Assembly (NCBI RefSeq): GCF_029051685.1
Contig: NZ_JAACFT010000032.1
Location: forward strand, 1 to 64,000
Source: Bradyrhizobium sp. CSA207
Lineage (GTDB): Bacteria; Pseudomonadota; Alphaproteobacteria; Rhizobiales; Xanthobacteraceae
Length of the DNA stretch: 64,000 bases
Direction: 5' to 3'
Shown here piece by piece: positions 45,145 through 53,298 of this stretch; position 1 is the first letter of the stretch; each line of letters begins with the position of its first letter. The notes under the pieces are model-generated. The model saw nothing but the letters and a program-made list of their open reading frames with translations, was not told where the DNA came from and did no database searches. The translations under genes and the position numbers were made by a program.

Positions 45145-46089
45145 ATGCCCTCATTCGAAGAAAAGCTGATTCGAGCCATAAGACGGAAGCGTGAGGCCGA
45201 AGGGCTGAGCATCCGAGCGCTGTCAGCTGCCATAGGCGTCAGTTTCTCGACGCTCGCGAGAATCGAACGCGGGGAAGGACTGCCAGATAACAACTCGAAA
45301 ATTCGGCTTATGGGATGGCTTGGTCCCGATGCCGAGGACGCGGGACTTGGCTTTGATAAAGTTGCGTTCGTACACTTCCGAGCAGGCAAGAATGTTCGAT
45401 CGTCAACTGTCCGCACATTGTTAAAAGCAGCTGAATGCCTGCGCCAAACTCTGACGACTGGACTTCATTGGACTGGTCAGCAGGATGTTGATGACAACGC
45501 GTCTCCTCCGAGCGTGTCGCTGTCGAAAGAAGAGCTTGAGCAAGCCGCTGAGAAGTTCAGAGTGGATCTCGGGCTCTCGCAGGATGAGCCAATCGACAGC
45601 CTGCGCATCGAAGTGGACGGGGTACAGGTTGTCCCTGTTGGGAAGACGAACTGCCTTGACGCCCAAACGGTGAGACAATTACGTGGCATTGCCGGCGGCG
45701 AATGGTCTGCAATGACTATTCCCCTGGATGCCGACAATGAGAATTGGGTCGTGCTTTTAAATGACAGCCACACCATCGAGCGTCAGCGCGTAACTCTATT
45801 GGAGGAGTACTGGCACATCCTTCTAGGCCACAAGCTCACGAAGATTGCCCGGGTAGCCGAAGCATATGGCAGAACATACGATAAATCAGAAGAGCACGAT
45901 GCCTACTATTTGGCCTCGGCGGTACTACTGCCGAGGGGAGCAGTAGTCGAAGCGGTGAGCAAAAAATATTCTTCGGATGAGATTGCGCAGTCATTTGGTA
46001 CGTCCGCTGAATTGGTCGAGTACAGAATCAAGCGGCTCGGTCTTTGGCGTGAACACATCGGCAAGCAAATTAAGTTGTCTTCCGACTAG
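45145..46089 (+). CDS. XRE regulator fused to ImmA/IrrE-type metallopeptidase domain
   Basis: 314 residues from the ATG at 45145. The N-terminus is a helix-turn-helix (IRRKREAEGLSIRALSAAIG, VSFSTLARIERGEGLPD). From about residue 210 an IrrE-like domain carries RVTLLEEYWHILLGHKLTK, where the usual HExxH reads EEYWH, the variant form seen in part of this family. A Cys-poor C-terminal domain (AYYLASAVLLPRGAVVEAVS, GTSAELVEYRIKRLGLW) follows. Such proteins act as repressors that are cut or cut partners on stress. It diverges from the E2-like gene and may regulate it. Confidence 0.75.
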   Translation: MPSFEEKLIRAIRRKREAEGLSIRALSAAIGVSFSTLARIERGEGLPDNNSKIRLMGWLGPDAEDAGLGFDKVAFVHFRAGKNVRSSTVRTLLKAAECLRQTLTTGLHWTGQQDVDDNASPPSVSLSKEELEQAAEKFRVDLGLSQDEPIDSLRIEVDGVQVVPVGKTNCLDAQTVRQLRGIAGGEWSAMTIPLDADNENWVVLLNDSHTIERQRVTLLEEYWHILLGHKLTKIARVAEAYGRTYDKSEEHDAYYLASAVLLPRGAVVEAVSKKYSSDEIAQSFGTSAELVEYRIKRLGLWREHIGKQIKLSSD

Positions 46090-46296
46090 CCGGATCTGCT
46101 GCTGACTCGTAGCTCCAGCGTTTTTTTAACTTCTATGATTACCATCGAACGGTCTACGCTGACGTGATATTTGAGAAGGTGACGATCATATCGTCGAGCT
46201 TTTTGACCTCCTCAGTTAAGCGCTTTGTGGCTCTCGATCAAACGCGGATCCTCGGACTTCATCATTTGTTGCCTTGTCGGTTGTGCCGGGGACCTC

Positions 46297-47481
46297 TCAA
46301 GGAAGAATCGGATCTTCACCGAACGGACGGTTGATAATCGATAGCGCATCGGGCGCGGTGAATACGCGGTTGCGGGCATAGCCGGTACGCTCCACCAGAA
46401 TCTTGCGCTCGACGAGTTGGTCCACTGCCTGAGAGGCAGCCTGCACCGTGATGTCCAGAAGTTTAGCCAAGCGCTTTACGGTTAGGACTGGATAATGTGG
46501 TAACACATCGAGTGCGCGAAGGCTGGCGGAGCCCTGCCGGAATTTTCGACGTTCGCGCCACATAGCGCCAAGTGTGGCCAAGGCCTCGCGCGTCCTGAGC
46601 AGCTCGTCGGTTGTGCCGACCACTGCATCTGCCATGAACCCAACCGCTTCATGCCATTCCAGGCGTTGCTGCGCCGCCTTGAGGGAATCGTAATAGGCAG
46701 TCTTATGGGCCTCGATGTAGGGAGAGAGATATATCGGCATCATTCCCTCCGCCGCCATCATCAGCGGCAGCAGCAGACGTCCAACGCGGCCGTTGCCGTC
46801 GCGGAATGGGTGGACCGCCTCGAAATGCGCGTGCGCTACCGACATTCGAACGATGAAGCTCTGGTACATCGCCTGCATCCCCTCGCAGCGCATGTATTTC
46901 ATGGTCTCTTCGAGGCAGGGCGCGATATCGGCGGGAGGCGTTGGATTGTAGGTCGAATACGCGATGTCGCCTCTGCCGCCGATCCACACCACCCGCTCTC
47001 GGAAATCGCCGGGTTTGTCCTTATAATCAGCATCGCCACGCATGACGGCGCGATGCAAATCCTGAACCAAGGCGGTCGTGAATAGCTCCAGCTTTTCTTT
47101 ACGCGCGCGCGGCAGAAAATCATCGAGCGCGAGTGCGTAGTCGCGCACTTGCACCGCGGCTTCGCCCTGCGGGGAATCTTCGCTTTCCTCAACTGACAGC
47201 AGTTCGTCGAGTGTAGTATTCGTCCCTTCGATCGACGAACTGCTCACAGCCTCGCGCCGGGGCAATATACGGCTGATAAGGTAGGGGTCCTTGAGTTCCG
47301 CCGCGAGTGTCTCAATCCTGACAAGGGCCGCGTCCGCCGCCTTCAGCCGTGCGAGAGCCGGCCCCAGCGCAATCCCCTCCTCGGGCGGCGGCAGCGGAAC
47401 GACCCCATAATGGGAATCGAACGGCGGCGGGAGCCTTTTCAGTCGCTCCCGGACAGCATGGCTGAGATGGTCGCGGTTCAC
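46297..47481 (-). CDS. Fic-family AMP-transferase (class II)
   Basis: 394 residues. An N-terminal inhibitory helix (EAVSSSSIEGTNTTLDELL, with SxxxEG) precedes the Fic core motif HPFRDGNGRVGRLLLP. A C-terminal winged helix (YPVLTVKRLAKLLDITVQAA, SQAVDQLVERKILVERTGY) follows. Fic proteins transfer AMP or similar groups to hydroxyl side chains; class II members are autoinhibited by the Glu of the first motif. The target is unknown. The 46090-46296 gap before its stop holds no clear gene. Confidence 0.92.
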   Translation of the reverse strand: MNRDHLSHAVRERLKRLPPPFDSHYGVVPLPPPEEGIALGPALARLKAADAALVRIETLAAELKDPYLISRILPRREAVSSSSIEGTNTTLDELLSVEESEDSPQGEAAVQVRDYALALDDFLPRARKEKLELFTTALVQDLHRAVMRGDADYKDKPGDFRERVVWIGGRGDIAYSTYNPTPPADIAPCLEETMKYMRCEGMQAMYQSFIVRMSVAHAHFEAVHPFRDGNGRVGRLLLPLMMAAEGMMPIYLSPYIEAHKTAYYDSLKAAQQRLEWHEAVGFMADAVVGTTDELLRTREALATLGAMWRERRKFRQGSASLRALDVLPHYPVLTVKRLAKLLDITVQAASQAVDQLVERKILVERTGYARNRVFTAPDALSIINRPFGEDPILP

Positions 47482-47812
47482 GGAAAACCTTGGCTACGGA
47501 GGCTCGACATACATCCATATTAAAGGTTTTTTATAAAAACTTCAATAAAGGATCCGGAGTCAGCCCTGATTGCAGGGAATTCGACGACTTTTACCTTTCT
47601 TGGCCTTGGGAACGCACCTCGAAGCGTCGCCCCTCGGATAGCCAAGGTCGCCTTGGGGCGGCAGGTGTTCTTTATTTTCTCCTTAACCGGAAGACGGAGA
47701 GCCAAACGCGGTTTTTGGGTTGCAGCCTCTGCAATTGTGGTGGGTTCCCCTTACAACCGTGTCCTACGGAACTTACCTTTGCGGATTGCGCCACTCGTCG
47801 AATTTCCGGCTG

Positions 47813-49243
47813 AAGGATCTCTCTCATCCGTGCCGCAACCGCTGACGTCCTCCATGTTCCGGAGGGCCGGCGTGACATTATTCTGAGTTACGCTGAAGAA
47901 AATCGGCATGACGCCACGCGGTATGTCACCGAACCCGTGCCTAGCTTTTCCTACGGTAGCAAAGCGTTGGCCGTGCTGGCGTGCTTTCGCGACGGCGCGA
48001 TCACACACATTGCACACGGCCGAAAGGGTATGTCGGCGGGGACCGGCTTGGCCCGTCTCAACATGACCGAGTTGCAGAGATTGGAACGGCCCCTTCCATT
48101 TGAAGAACTTGTCGGCCTCGTTCCCGCAAAATTCAGAGCACCCCTTCGTCGCATCCTCGGCGACGGCGGATTGCTACCGCCCAAGACGTTCGCGGCCGTG
48201 GTGGACGCATTGACGGCAAGCGATCCCGGGCAGGCGACGAGGCTGGCGCGATTTTCGGAGAACCGCCCCGGGCCATCCGCGGTCTGACATCGAAAGAAAG
48301 AGAAAATCTCGCCGTGCAAAAGGAATCCCTAGGACTTGCACTTGCGATCGCAGGGGTGCCGCGGGCTGAAATGCTCTCCTGGTCGCCGACGCCTGGAAGA
48401 CCGGCTTCCTTCCTCGAAGGCTTGCCGGGCGCACGCGTCCGCGAAGATGTGATGATCATCAAAGATTTCAGATCCTTGCCCGGGTTCAACGCCATCGGCG
48501 ATGCCTCCAACGTCGCGGCCATGGTCTTCAAAAATCGGAGCGATCGCCGTCAGGCACTCACGGTGATCATGGCGAACCGGACGCCCCTGGAAGAACAGAC
48601 CGGCGCTGACCTGATCTACTACAACGAGACTTATGGCGCCTTCGTGCTGGTGCAATACAAGGCGATGGGACAGGCCAAAGACGGCGCTGAGTTCCGCTGG
48701 CGGGACGGCGATCAATTCACGCAAGAAATCGAGCGTATGGATGCGCTGCTGGCCGAACTCGCCAAGTGCGGCTTCGACGGCGTCCCCGAGGGCTACCGTC
48801 TGTGCAACAATCCGTTCTTCCTGAAATTCTGTCCACGCGTCGTGTTTAATCCGAACGACGAGGGCTTGTTCAAGGGAATCTATCTTCCGCTCGACCTTTG
48901 GAAGAGCTTGCATGCGAACGGACGGCTCAAGGGGCCGAAGGGCGGCAACGTTATCGGGTTCGACAACGTCGGAAGGCGGCTCTCCAACACTGAATTCATC
49001 TCACTGATCACCAACTCCTGGGTTGGCACGACCATCCCCCAATCCGCGGAGCTGGAAAAAGTTATCCGGTCGGTTCTCGAAACCGGGCGAACCGTGATCT
49101 TCGCGGTCAAGCGGGAGTCGGCACCGGATGATTCAGACGGAATGCCTCAGACGTCGCCGGTCGAGATGCCCTCGCTGCGCTTCAATGACGAGTGTAGGCC
49201 GGGCGACGATTCCTTCGACTTTGAGGATGCCGTCGAGACTTGA
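47813..49243 (+). pseudogene. Large conserved protein of unknown function, frameshifted
   Basis: The first frame, open from about 47813, gives VLHVPEGRRDIILSYAEENR, VTEPVPSFSYGSKALAVLAC, FRDGAITHIAHGRKGMSAGT and GLLPPKTFAAVVDAL. Near 48262-48270 it leaves the path; the second frame continues IRGLTSKERENLAVQKESLG, ALTVIMANRTPLEEQTGADL, IYYNETYGAFVLVQYKAM, FFLKFCPRVVFNPNDEGLFK and NSWVGTTIPQSAELEKVIRS to 49243. Together about 475 residues. I do not recognise a named domain. No good start codon is visible in the first frame, so the 5' end may also be altered. Confidence 0.55.
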
Positions 49244-49797
49244 TCACTCCCGCCGGCTAGACCCGGCGCGACAACTCACCATAAGATCTCTGGAAGGCGC
49301 GGCCGCGGAAGGACAGATCTATTCGCCGAATCCGTGAGAACCTGGTTCACCGGGAGTGAACCTCGCGCCGAACCCGGCTTGCTATGAGGGGCATAGATAA
49401 ATCTCCCCTCACTTACGCCTTAGCAGTCCAGCGACCCAATGAAAGCAATCCGTTAGGCTTCTGTTGCGACATCGTCAAACCAGTGTTCTCTGGCTGGACG
49501 CGATTGTAGAGTACATCCGGGTAGCCCGGACGGTGGCGGCAAAGGGGGCGCTGCTCTTCGAAACTCAGTATTTCGTTATCGATCCGGTCGAACTCGCGGC
49601 GATCACTCAAACTTGCCGCCCCCTCACCGCCTTCTGGGGCCGCTAAAACGTCGAGCCCCACGCCCTATCGCTGTGCTGAGAAGGCGATTGAGAGCGCTTG
49701 CGTTATACTGCCTACGCTCCATACGCCATCAGCGAGGAAGCCCGTTGAGACCTCGAGCTCGACCCTACAGTGCGCAGATCAATCGTAAGCGTCGTTC

Positions 49798-49902
49798 TCA
49801 GGCCACGGCTTTCAGGTCTTGAGCGCGGTAGGCCCAGGGGAGTAGCTGGTCGATGTCGCGGTTTGGATGCCCGTTGACGATCCGTGTCAGGAGGTCGGTG
49901 AG
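49798..49902 (-). pseudogene. IS66-family transposase, C-terminal fragment
   Basis: The minus strand reads LTDLLTRIVNGHPNRDIDQL, then LPWAYRAQDLKAVA and a stop. The ILTRI...H...I-x-x-LLPW pattern is the end of IS66-family TnpC. It is fused directly to the DUF3551 copy at about 49903. The stretch 49244-49797 holds no gene I can support, apart from a short hairpin (GGTTCAC/GTGAACC) at 49344-49362. Confidence 0.6.
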
Positions 49903-50043
49903 ATATGGGGCTATCCCGGCAATTGCCAATTCTCCAGCTACGCCCAATGCATGGCCACCGCGAGCGGTACTGACGCCTATTGCGGGATCAATCCCAGTAT
50001 GCGTTCGCGCGCCAGCGGCGCGGCGCCTATCGCGACCGATACT
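49899..50043 (+). pseudogene. DUF3551 relic, 3' half with one-base deletion
   Basis: The bases match the end of the gene at 33728 (GGGCTATCCCGGCAATTGCC identical), encoding IWGYPGNCQFSSYAQCMATA. One base is lost in AATCC(G)CAGTATG, so the frame breaks before the RQRRGAYRDRY tail. The signal peptide half is absent and an IS66 fragment takes its place. Confidence 0.7.
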
Positions 50044-50335
50044 GAGCGGCAGTGAAGCATTTATCGCAGCAAGTAGCGATGTGATCACACCGCGAGGTTC
50101 CAACGCCCCGGAGAGATCCTGCGACCAGGCGCCGTTTCGCGCGACGGCTCATATCCCGTGCCGTTGCAGACGTCGCACTTGATCTCGGCGAAGCCACCCT
50201 TCGTCATGCTTCGCCAGAGAGCGCTCCGCCGAGATGCGTTATGGCGAACGGATGTTCGAGGCCGATGTACCGCTCAGTGACGTAGATGTCAGCGCCTTCG
50301 CTGGTGGCTGAGGTCGAAGAGCGCTTTCATGATTG

Positions 50336-50979
50336 TTACTCCTTGACCCGCCGAATTTGAAAGCCCGCATCAATCAGCGTGTTCAGCCTCGTGCCAAGCG
50401 TTCTGTGGTACTTCAGAACGCCCTTGGCGAACCAATACCAATCCGTCCGACATTCCCCCACAAGGGAGTAGCCATTGATGGGCCACGTTTTGCTACCCTC
50501 CTCATCGCTGATCCATCGCGGATGTGCCGCTGCCATGAACATCGGATCTCAATCGTGAAGATCAAATGCCCGCCAGGAAACAGCGCCGTGCGGATCAGCC
50601 GCACGAGGCGGGCAAAATCTCGAATCTAGTAAAAGGCGAGTACGCTGTAAGTGAGGTCGAAAGTCCTCTCGGGCAACCCCAGCGTATCGAGCCCGGCGAT
50701 GCAATATTCGATCGTCGTGTCCGCTGTGACCGCCTTGGCGCGCTCCATCGTGTTCTGCGACAGGTCGAGACCAAGGACAGAGCCGGCACCTTGCTCGTGC
50801 ATCCACCGTGAGGCCCAGCCAAGCCGCATCCCAGATCGACGACACGCTTGGCGACAAGATCGGGCAGCAGAGCTCTGATCTCGGGTCATTCAGGAGCGCC
50901 GTCCAGCCCACGCACCTGTCGGAATAACTGGCTGTAGCCAACGAAAAAAGGCGGGATCGCCGTAAATGTTCTGCGCCAT
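50336..50979 (-). pseudogene. SAM-dependent methyltransferase, multiple frameshifts
   Basis: From the ATG at 50979: MAQNIYGDPAFF, then a shift. The SAM-binding core is in another frame: LGWASRWMHEQGAGSVLGLD (motif I with acidic end), LSQNTMERAKAVTADTTIEY and LGLPERTFDLTYSVLAFY, followed by a TAG. IRDFARLVRLIRTALFPGGH follows after the stop, then another shift to MFMAAAHPRWISDEEGSKTW and the end AGFQIRRVKE. It is a class I methyltransferase relic; substrate unknown. Confidence 0.72.
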
Positions 50980-51053
50980 GCCGCTCTCCATGCTGATGAG
51001 AGACAAAGCACGTTTTAGCGCAATTCCCGTGCTGCTCGGGCCAAATCCTTCGG

Positions 51054-51173
51054 CTAGGGCGCATTGACCGGTGGCATGGACGCAGTCGGGCGCGGCACGA
51101 AGCCATCTTGGTGCCAGCCGCGTGCCGCCAACATTATCGAAAGGGCCACAAAGATGATTAGAAATCCACGCAT
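51054..51173 (-). CDS. Possible 39-residue membrane-anchored peptide
   Basis: From the ATG at 51173: MRGFLIIFVALSIMLAARGW, then a polar proline-rich tail ending MPPVNAP. It looks like a signal anchor or lipoprotein-like leader without cysteine. The ribosome site is weak (TTGGA close to the ATG). I do not recognise it. Confidence 0.25.
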   Translation of the reverse strand: MRGFLIIFVALSIMLAARGWHQDGFVPRPTASMPPVNAP

Positions 51174-51331
51174 TCCAAAAAGCTAATTTGAAACCTGTAT
51201 CGCAATTATGAAACGGCTCACGCCGGCTGCGTCCGAGTGCGCTCCGACAGATTGGGGCAAATGTCGAGGCGTTTAACACAAACGCCGAAGAGCTAGGCTC
51301 TTTCGGGGCTGGAATTATCAAACGCGGTTAG

Positions 51332-51587
51332 TCTTTGTCTTCGCCGTAAGGCGGCGAACCGCCCGACAATCATGCTGAAAAAAAGCGTTCTTTCGTAGCA
51401 ACAGCAGGAATAGTGCGCCGAATTCGAGCTATTGTTTTTAGTCTTGACCGGTCGAACGGCGCAGGCAGCGACTGGCGCTCTCACGCAGCACTCGAGAGCC
51501 TTTCATGCGCAACCATGACCTCGTCTCCGGTGGCCTGCTGTCACTGACCGGAGCCGGCCTCGCTCTGCTCGAGCCTCCTTGCCTTCG
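51332..51587 (+). repeat. ~250-bp repeat, copy 2 (partner 5345-5601)
   Basis: Shares ordered blocks with the left-hand copy. Here the shared ATG at 51505 opens a 30-codon frame (MRNHDLVSGGLLSLTGAGLA, then LLEPPCLRVH). It loosely resembles the first helix of small tripartite-transporter membrane proteins, but the other copy is closed, so coding is unproven. Confidence 0.5.
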
Positions 51588-51912
51588 CGTTCATTGAAAG
51601 CCGATGCCTGGTCGTCCCGTCGCGATTTAGCACGATGCGTGCCGCGGGCGGATGGGCAGGTCAGAAGCCTATCGCGGGACGCGGCAGATCGAGATCGATG
51701 TATCGCGCAACGCGACCATCGAGAAAATCCTGATAGATGCGTCCACCTTTTTTTTCGCTGTGTAATGCTGCCGAATCGGCAGACATTATCGATGCGGAAT
51801 CCTTGGAAATTCGGATACTGAAGTTATGTATCCAGATGCTGGGGGATCCATCCCATAATGGCAGCATCGATTCCCGGCGTTCGATGTACTGCCCACCGAC
51901 GAGAGGACCGAA

Positions 51913-52206
51913 ATGAGGGAAAACGAGAAGAAGCCGGGAGGCGATCACGGCGCGGCTTTCGTCGAAATCACGATGGTCGTGAACGGTCAGCCTGTCGTAA
52001 TCAAGGCTGTCGAACAGCAGCCGCTGCATGTAGCCCGCCAAAAGGCGCTGGAGGAGACGAAGAATCTGGCTCAGCCCCCCGAGAACTGGGAGATCAAGAA
52101 CGAAGCGGGCGAGCTGCTGGACCCGGACAAGAAGGTGGGGGAATTCGGCTTCGGCAAGGAAGTGACGCTGTTCCTGAGCCTTAAGGCTGGCGTGGCCGGT
52201 GTCTGA
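51913..52206 (+). CDS. Ubiquitin-like protein (DUF2604-type)
   Basis: 97 residues from the ATG at 51913 with GAGAGGA upstream. After a 17-residue polar start comes a beta-grasp-like pattern: FVEITMVVNGQPVVIKAVEQ, QPLHVARQKALEETKNLAQP, ENWEIKNEAGELLDPDKKVG, EFGFGKEVTLFLSLKAG. It ends AGV, not GG: trimming one residue would expose a terminal glycine for conjugation. It is the first gene of a four-gene operon with E2, JAB peptidase and E1, which defines its role as the modifier. It overlaps the E2 start by eight bases. Confidence 0.82.
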   Translation: MRENEKKPGGDHGAAFVEITMVVNGQPVVIKAVEQQPLHVARQKALEETKNLAQPPENWEIKNEAGELLDPDKKVGEFGFGKEVTLFLSLKAGVAGV

Positions 52207-52810
52207 TCTCCAGACTGTCGATCCCGAGGTCTCACGCGTCAAGTTTGCGCGGGAGCTTGCCAACTATCGGAGCATGGAATCGGCCTTTCGCAAGAAGGGT
52301 TGGTTCCTGCTTGATGCCGAATTTCCAGAGTTCTTCGTAGTTTTCGCGGCGACTAAACTGAGACCTTCTCCGATTGTCGCTGCGGTCGTGCTGGATTTCA
52401 CGAATTACGATCTTCAGCCGCCCTCCGTCACGTTCGTGGATCCCTTTACGCGAGAACCGATACAAGCCAAGTCGCTTTTGGTTCAGATGCTGCGTCGGCC
52501 GGGGGGATTGAGCCCGGAGGCCTTCGCAACCATGGCGCAGCAGGGTGTGGCTCAACCTTCGCAGATGATTCAGTCGGACAGCCTCGAGGATCAGCCGTTT
52601 ATCTGCCTACCAGGCGTTCGCGAATACCACGACAATCCGGCACATACGGGTGATTCATGGCTTCTGCATCGGAATTGTGGAGAAGGATCCTTGGCCTTCA
52701 TACTGGAAAAGATATGGGCCTATGGGGTGAACCCGCTCGCACACTATCAGGTTCTGGCGCAGGCTCCGGCGATCAACATGGCTCTCTCGCTGACGGCGAT
52801 ACCAGAATGA
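52199..52810 (+). CDS. E2-like conjugating enzyme of the Ubl operon
   Basis: 203 residues from a GTG inside the end of the Ubl gene. The core has GWFLLDAEFPEFFVVFAATK, PIVAAVVLDFTNYDLQPPSV, then QPFICLPGVREYHDNPAHTG with the likely catalytic Cys followed by His residues, and DSWLLHRNCGEGSLAFILEK. This C-L-P-G-x-R-E-Y-H pattern is typical of E2-like proteins in such bacterial operons. It would receive the Ubl from the E1 and pass it to a target. Stop overlaps the JAB start. Confidence 0.78.
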   Translation: MSDLQTVDPEVSRVKFARELANYRSMESAFRKKGWFLLDAEFPEFFVVFAATKLRPSPIVAAVVLDFTNYDLQPPSVTFVDPFTREPIQAKSLLVQMLRRPGGLSPEAFATMAQQGVAQPSQMIQSDSLEDQPFICLPGVREYHDNPAHTGDSWLLHRNCGEGSLAFILEKIWAYGVNPLAHYQVLAQAPAINMALSLTAIPE

Positions 52811-53295
52811 AAAGCGTCTCGGACGTAACGGCGCTATTTGTCCCGCGTAGCTGCGTGGACGAACTCCATGCCCATTTGCGGAAGGTGGGACGTGAAGGCC
52901 ATGAAGGTCTCGGCCTTTGGGTGGGCCGTCAGACCGGGCACCATTTCCAGGTGCATAGGACCCTCATTCCCGCTCAACGCCACATACGTACCGGCGACGG
53001 CGTGTGCGTCGTGATAGGACCGGAGGAGCTGCATCGCATAAATGTGTTGCTGTACCGGGAGAAGCTGATGCTCGTCGCCCAGATACATAGTCATCCCGGC
53101 CGGGCCTATCATTCCAGCACGGACGACGCGTACGCGATCGCCGCGACGGTGGGATGCCTGTCATTGGTCGTACCAGATTTCGCACGAGCGCCCTTCGATC
53201 TCGGGAATATCGCATCATACCGGCTCGACGGAGCCGGCGTATGGCGATCTCTGACAGTCGAGCAGGCTTCGCGGATGATTTCGATCAAGGAGTGA
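52807..53295 (+). CDS. JAB/JAMM metallopeptidase of the Ubl operon
   Basis: 162 residues from the ATG at 52807 (ATGA overlap with the E2 stop). The zinc-peptidase motif is complete: GHEGLGLWVG with the catalytic Glu and, 70 residues on, AQIHSHPGRAYHSSTDDAYA (HxHPx(7)SxxD). It would trim the Ubl C-terminus or remove it from targets. It lies three bases before the E1 gene. Confidence 0.88.
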   Translation: MKSVSDVTALFVPRSCVDELHAHLRKVGREGHEGLGLWVGRQTGHHFQVHRTLIPAQRHIRTGDGVCVVIGPEELHRINVLLYREKLMLVAQIHSHPGRAYHSSTDDAYAIAATVGCLSLVVPDFARAPFDLGNIASYRLDGAGVWRSLTVEQASRMISIKE

Positions 53296-53298
53296 ACG

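Noticed and set aside
52657..52806. Longer N-terminus for the JAB peptidase
   Set aside because: The extra 50 codons overlap the E2 gene and look unrelated; the ATG overlapping the E2 stop gives the normal family start.
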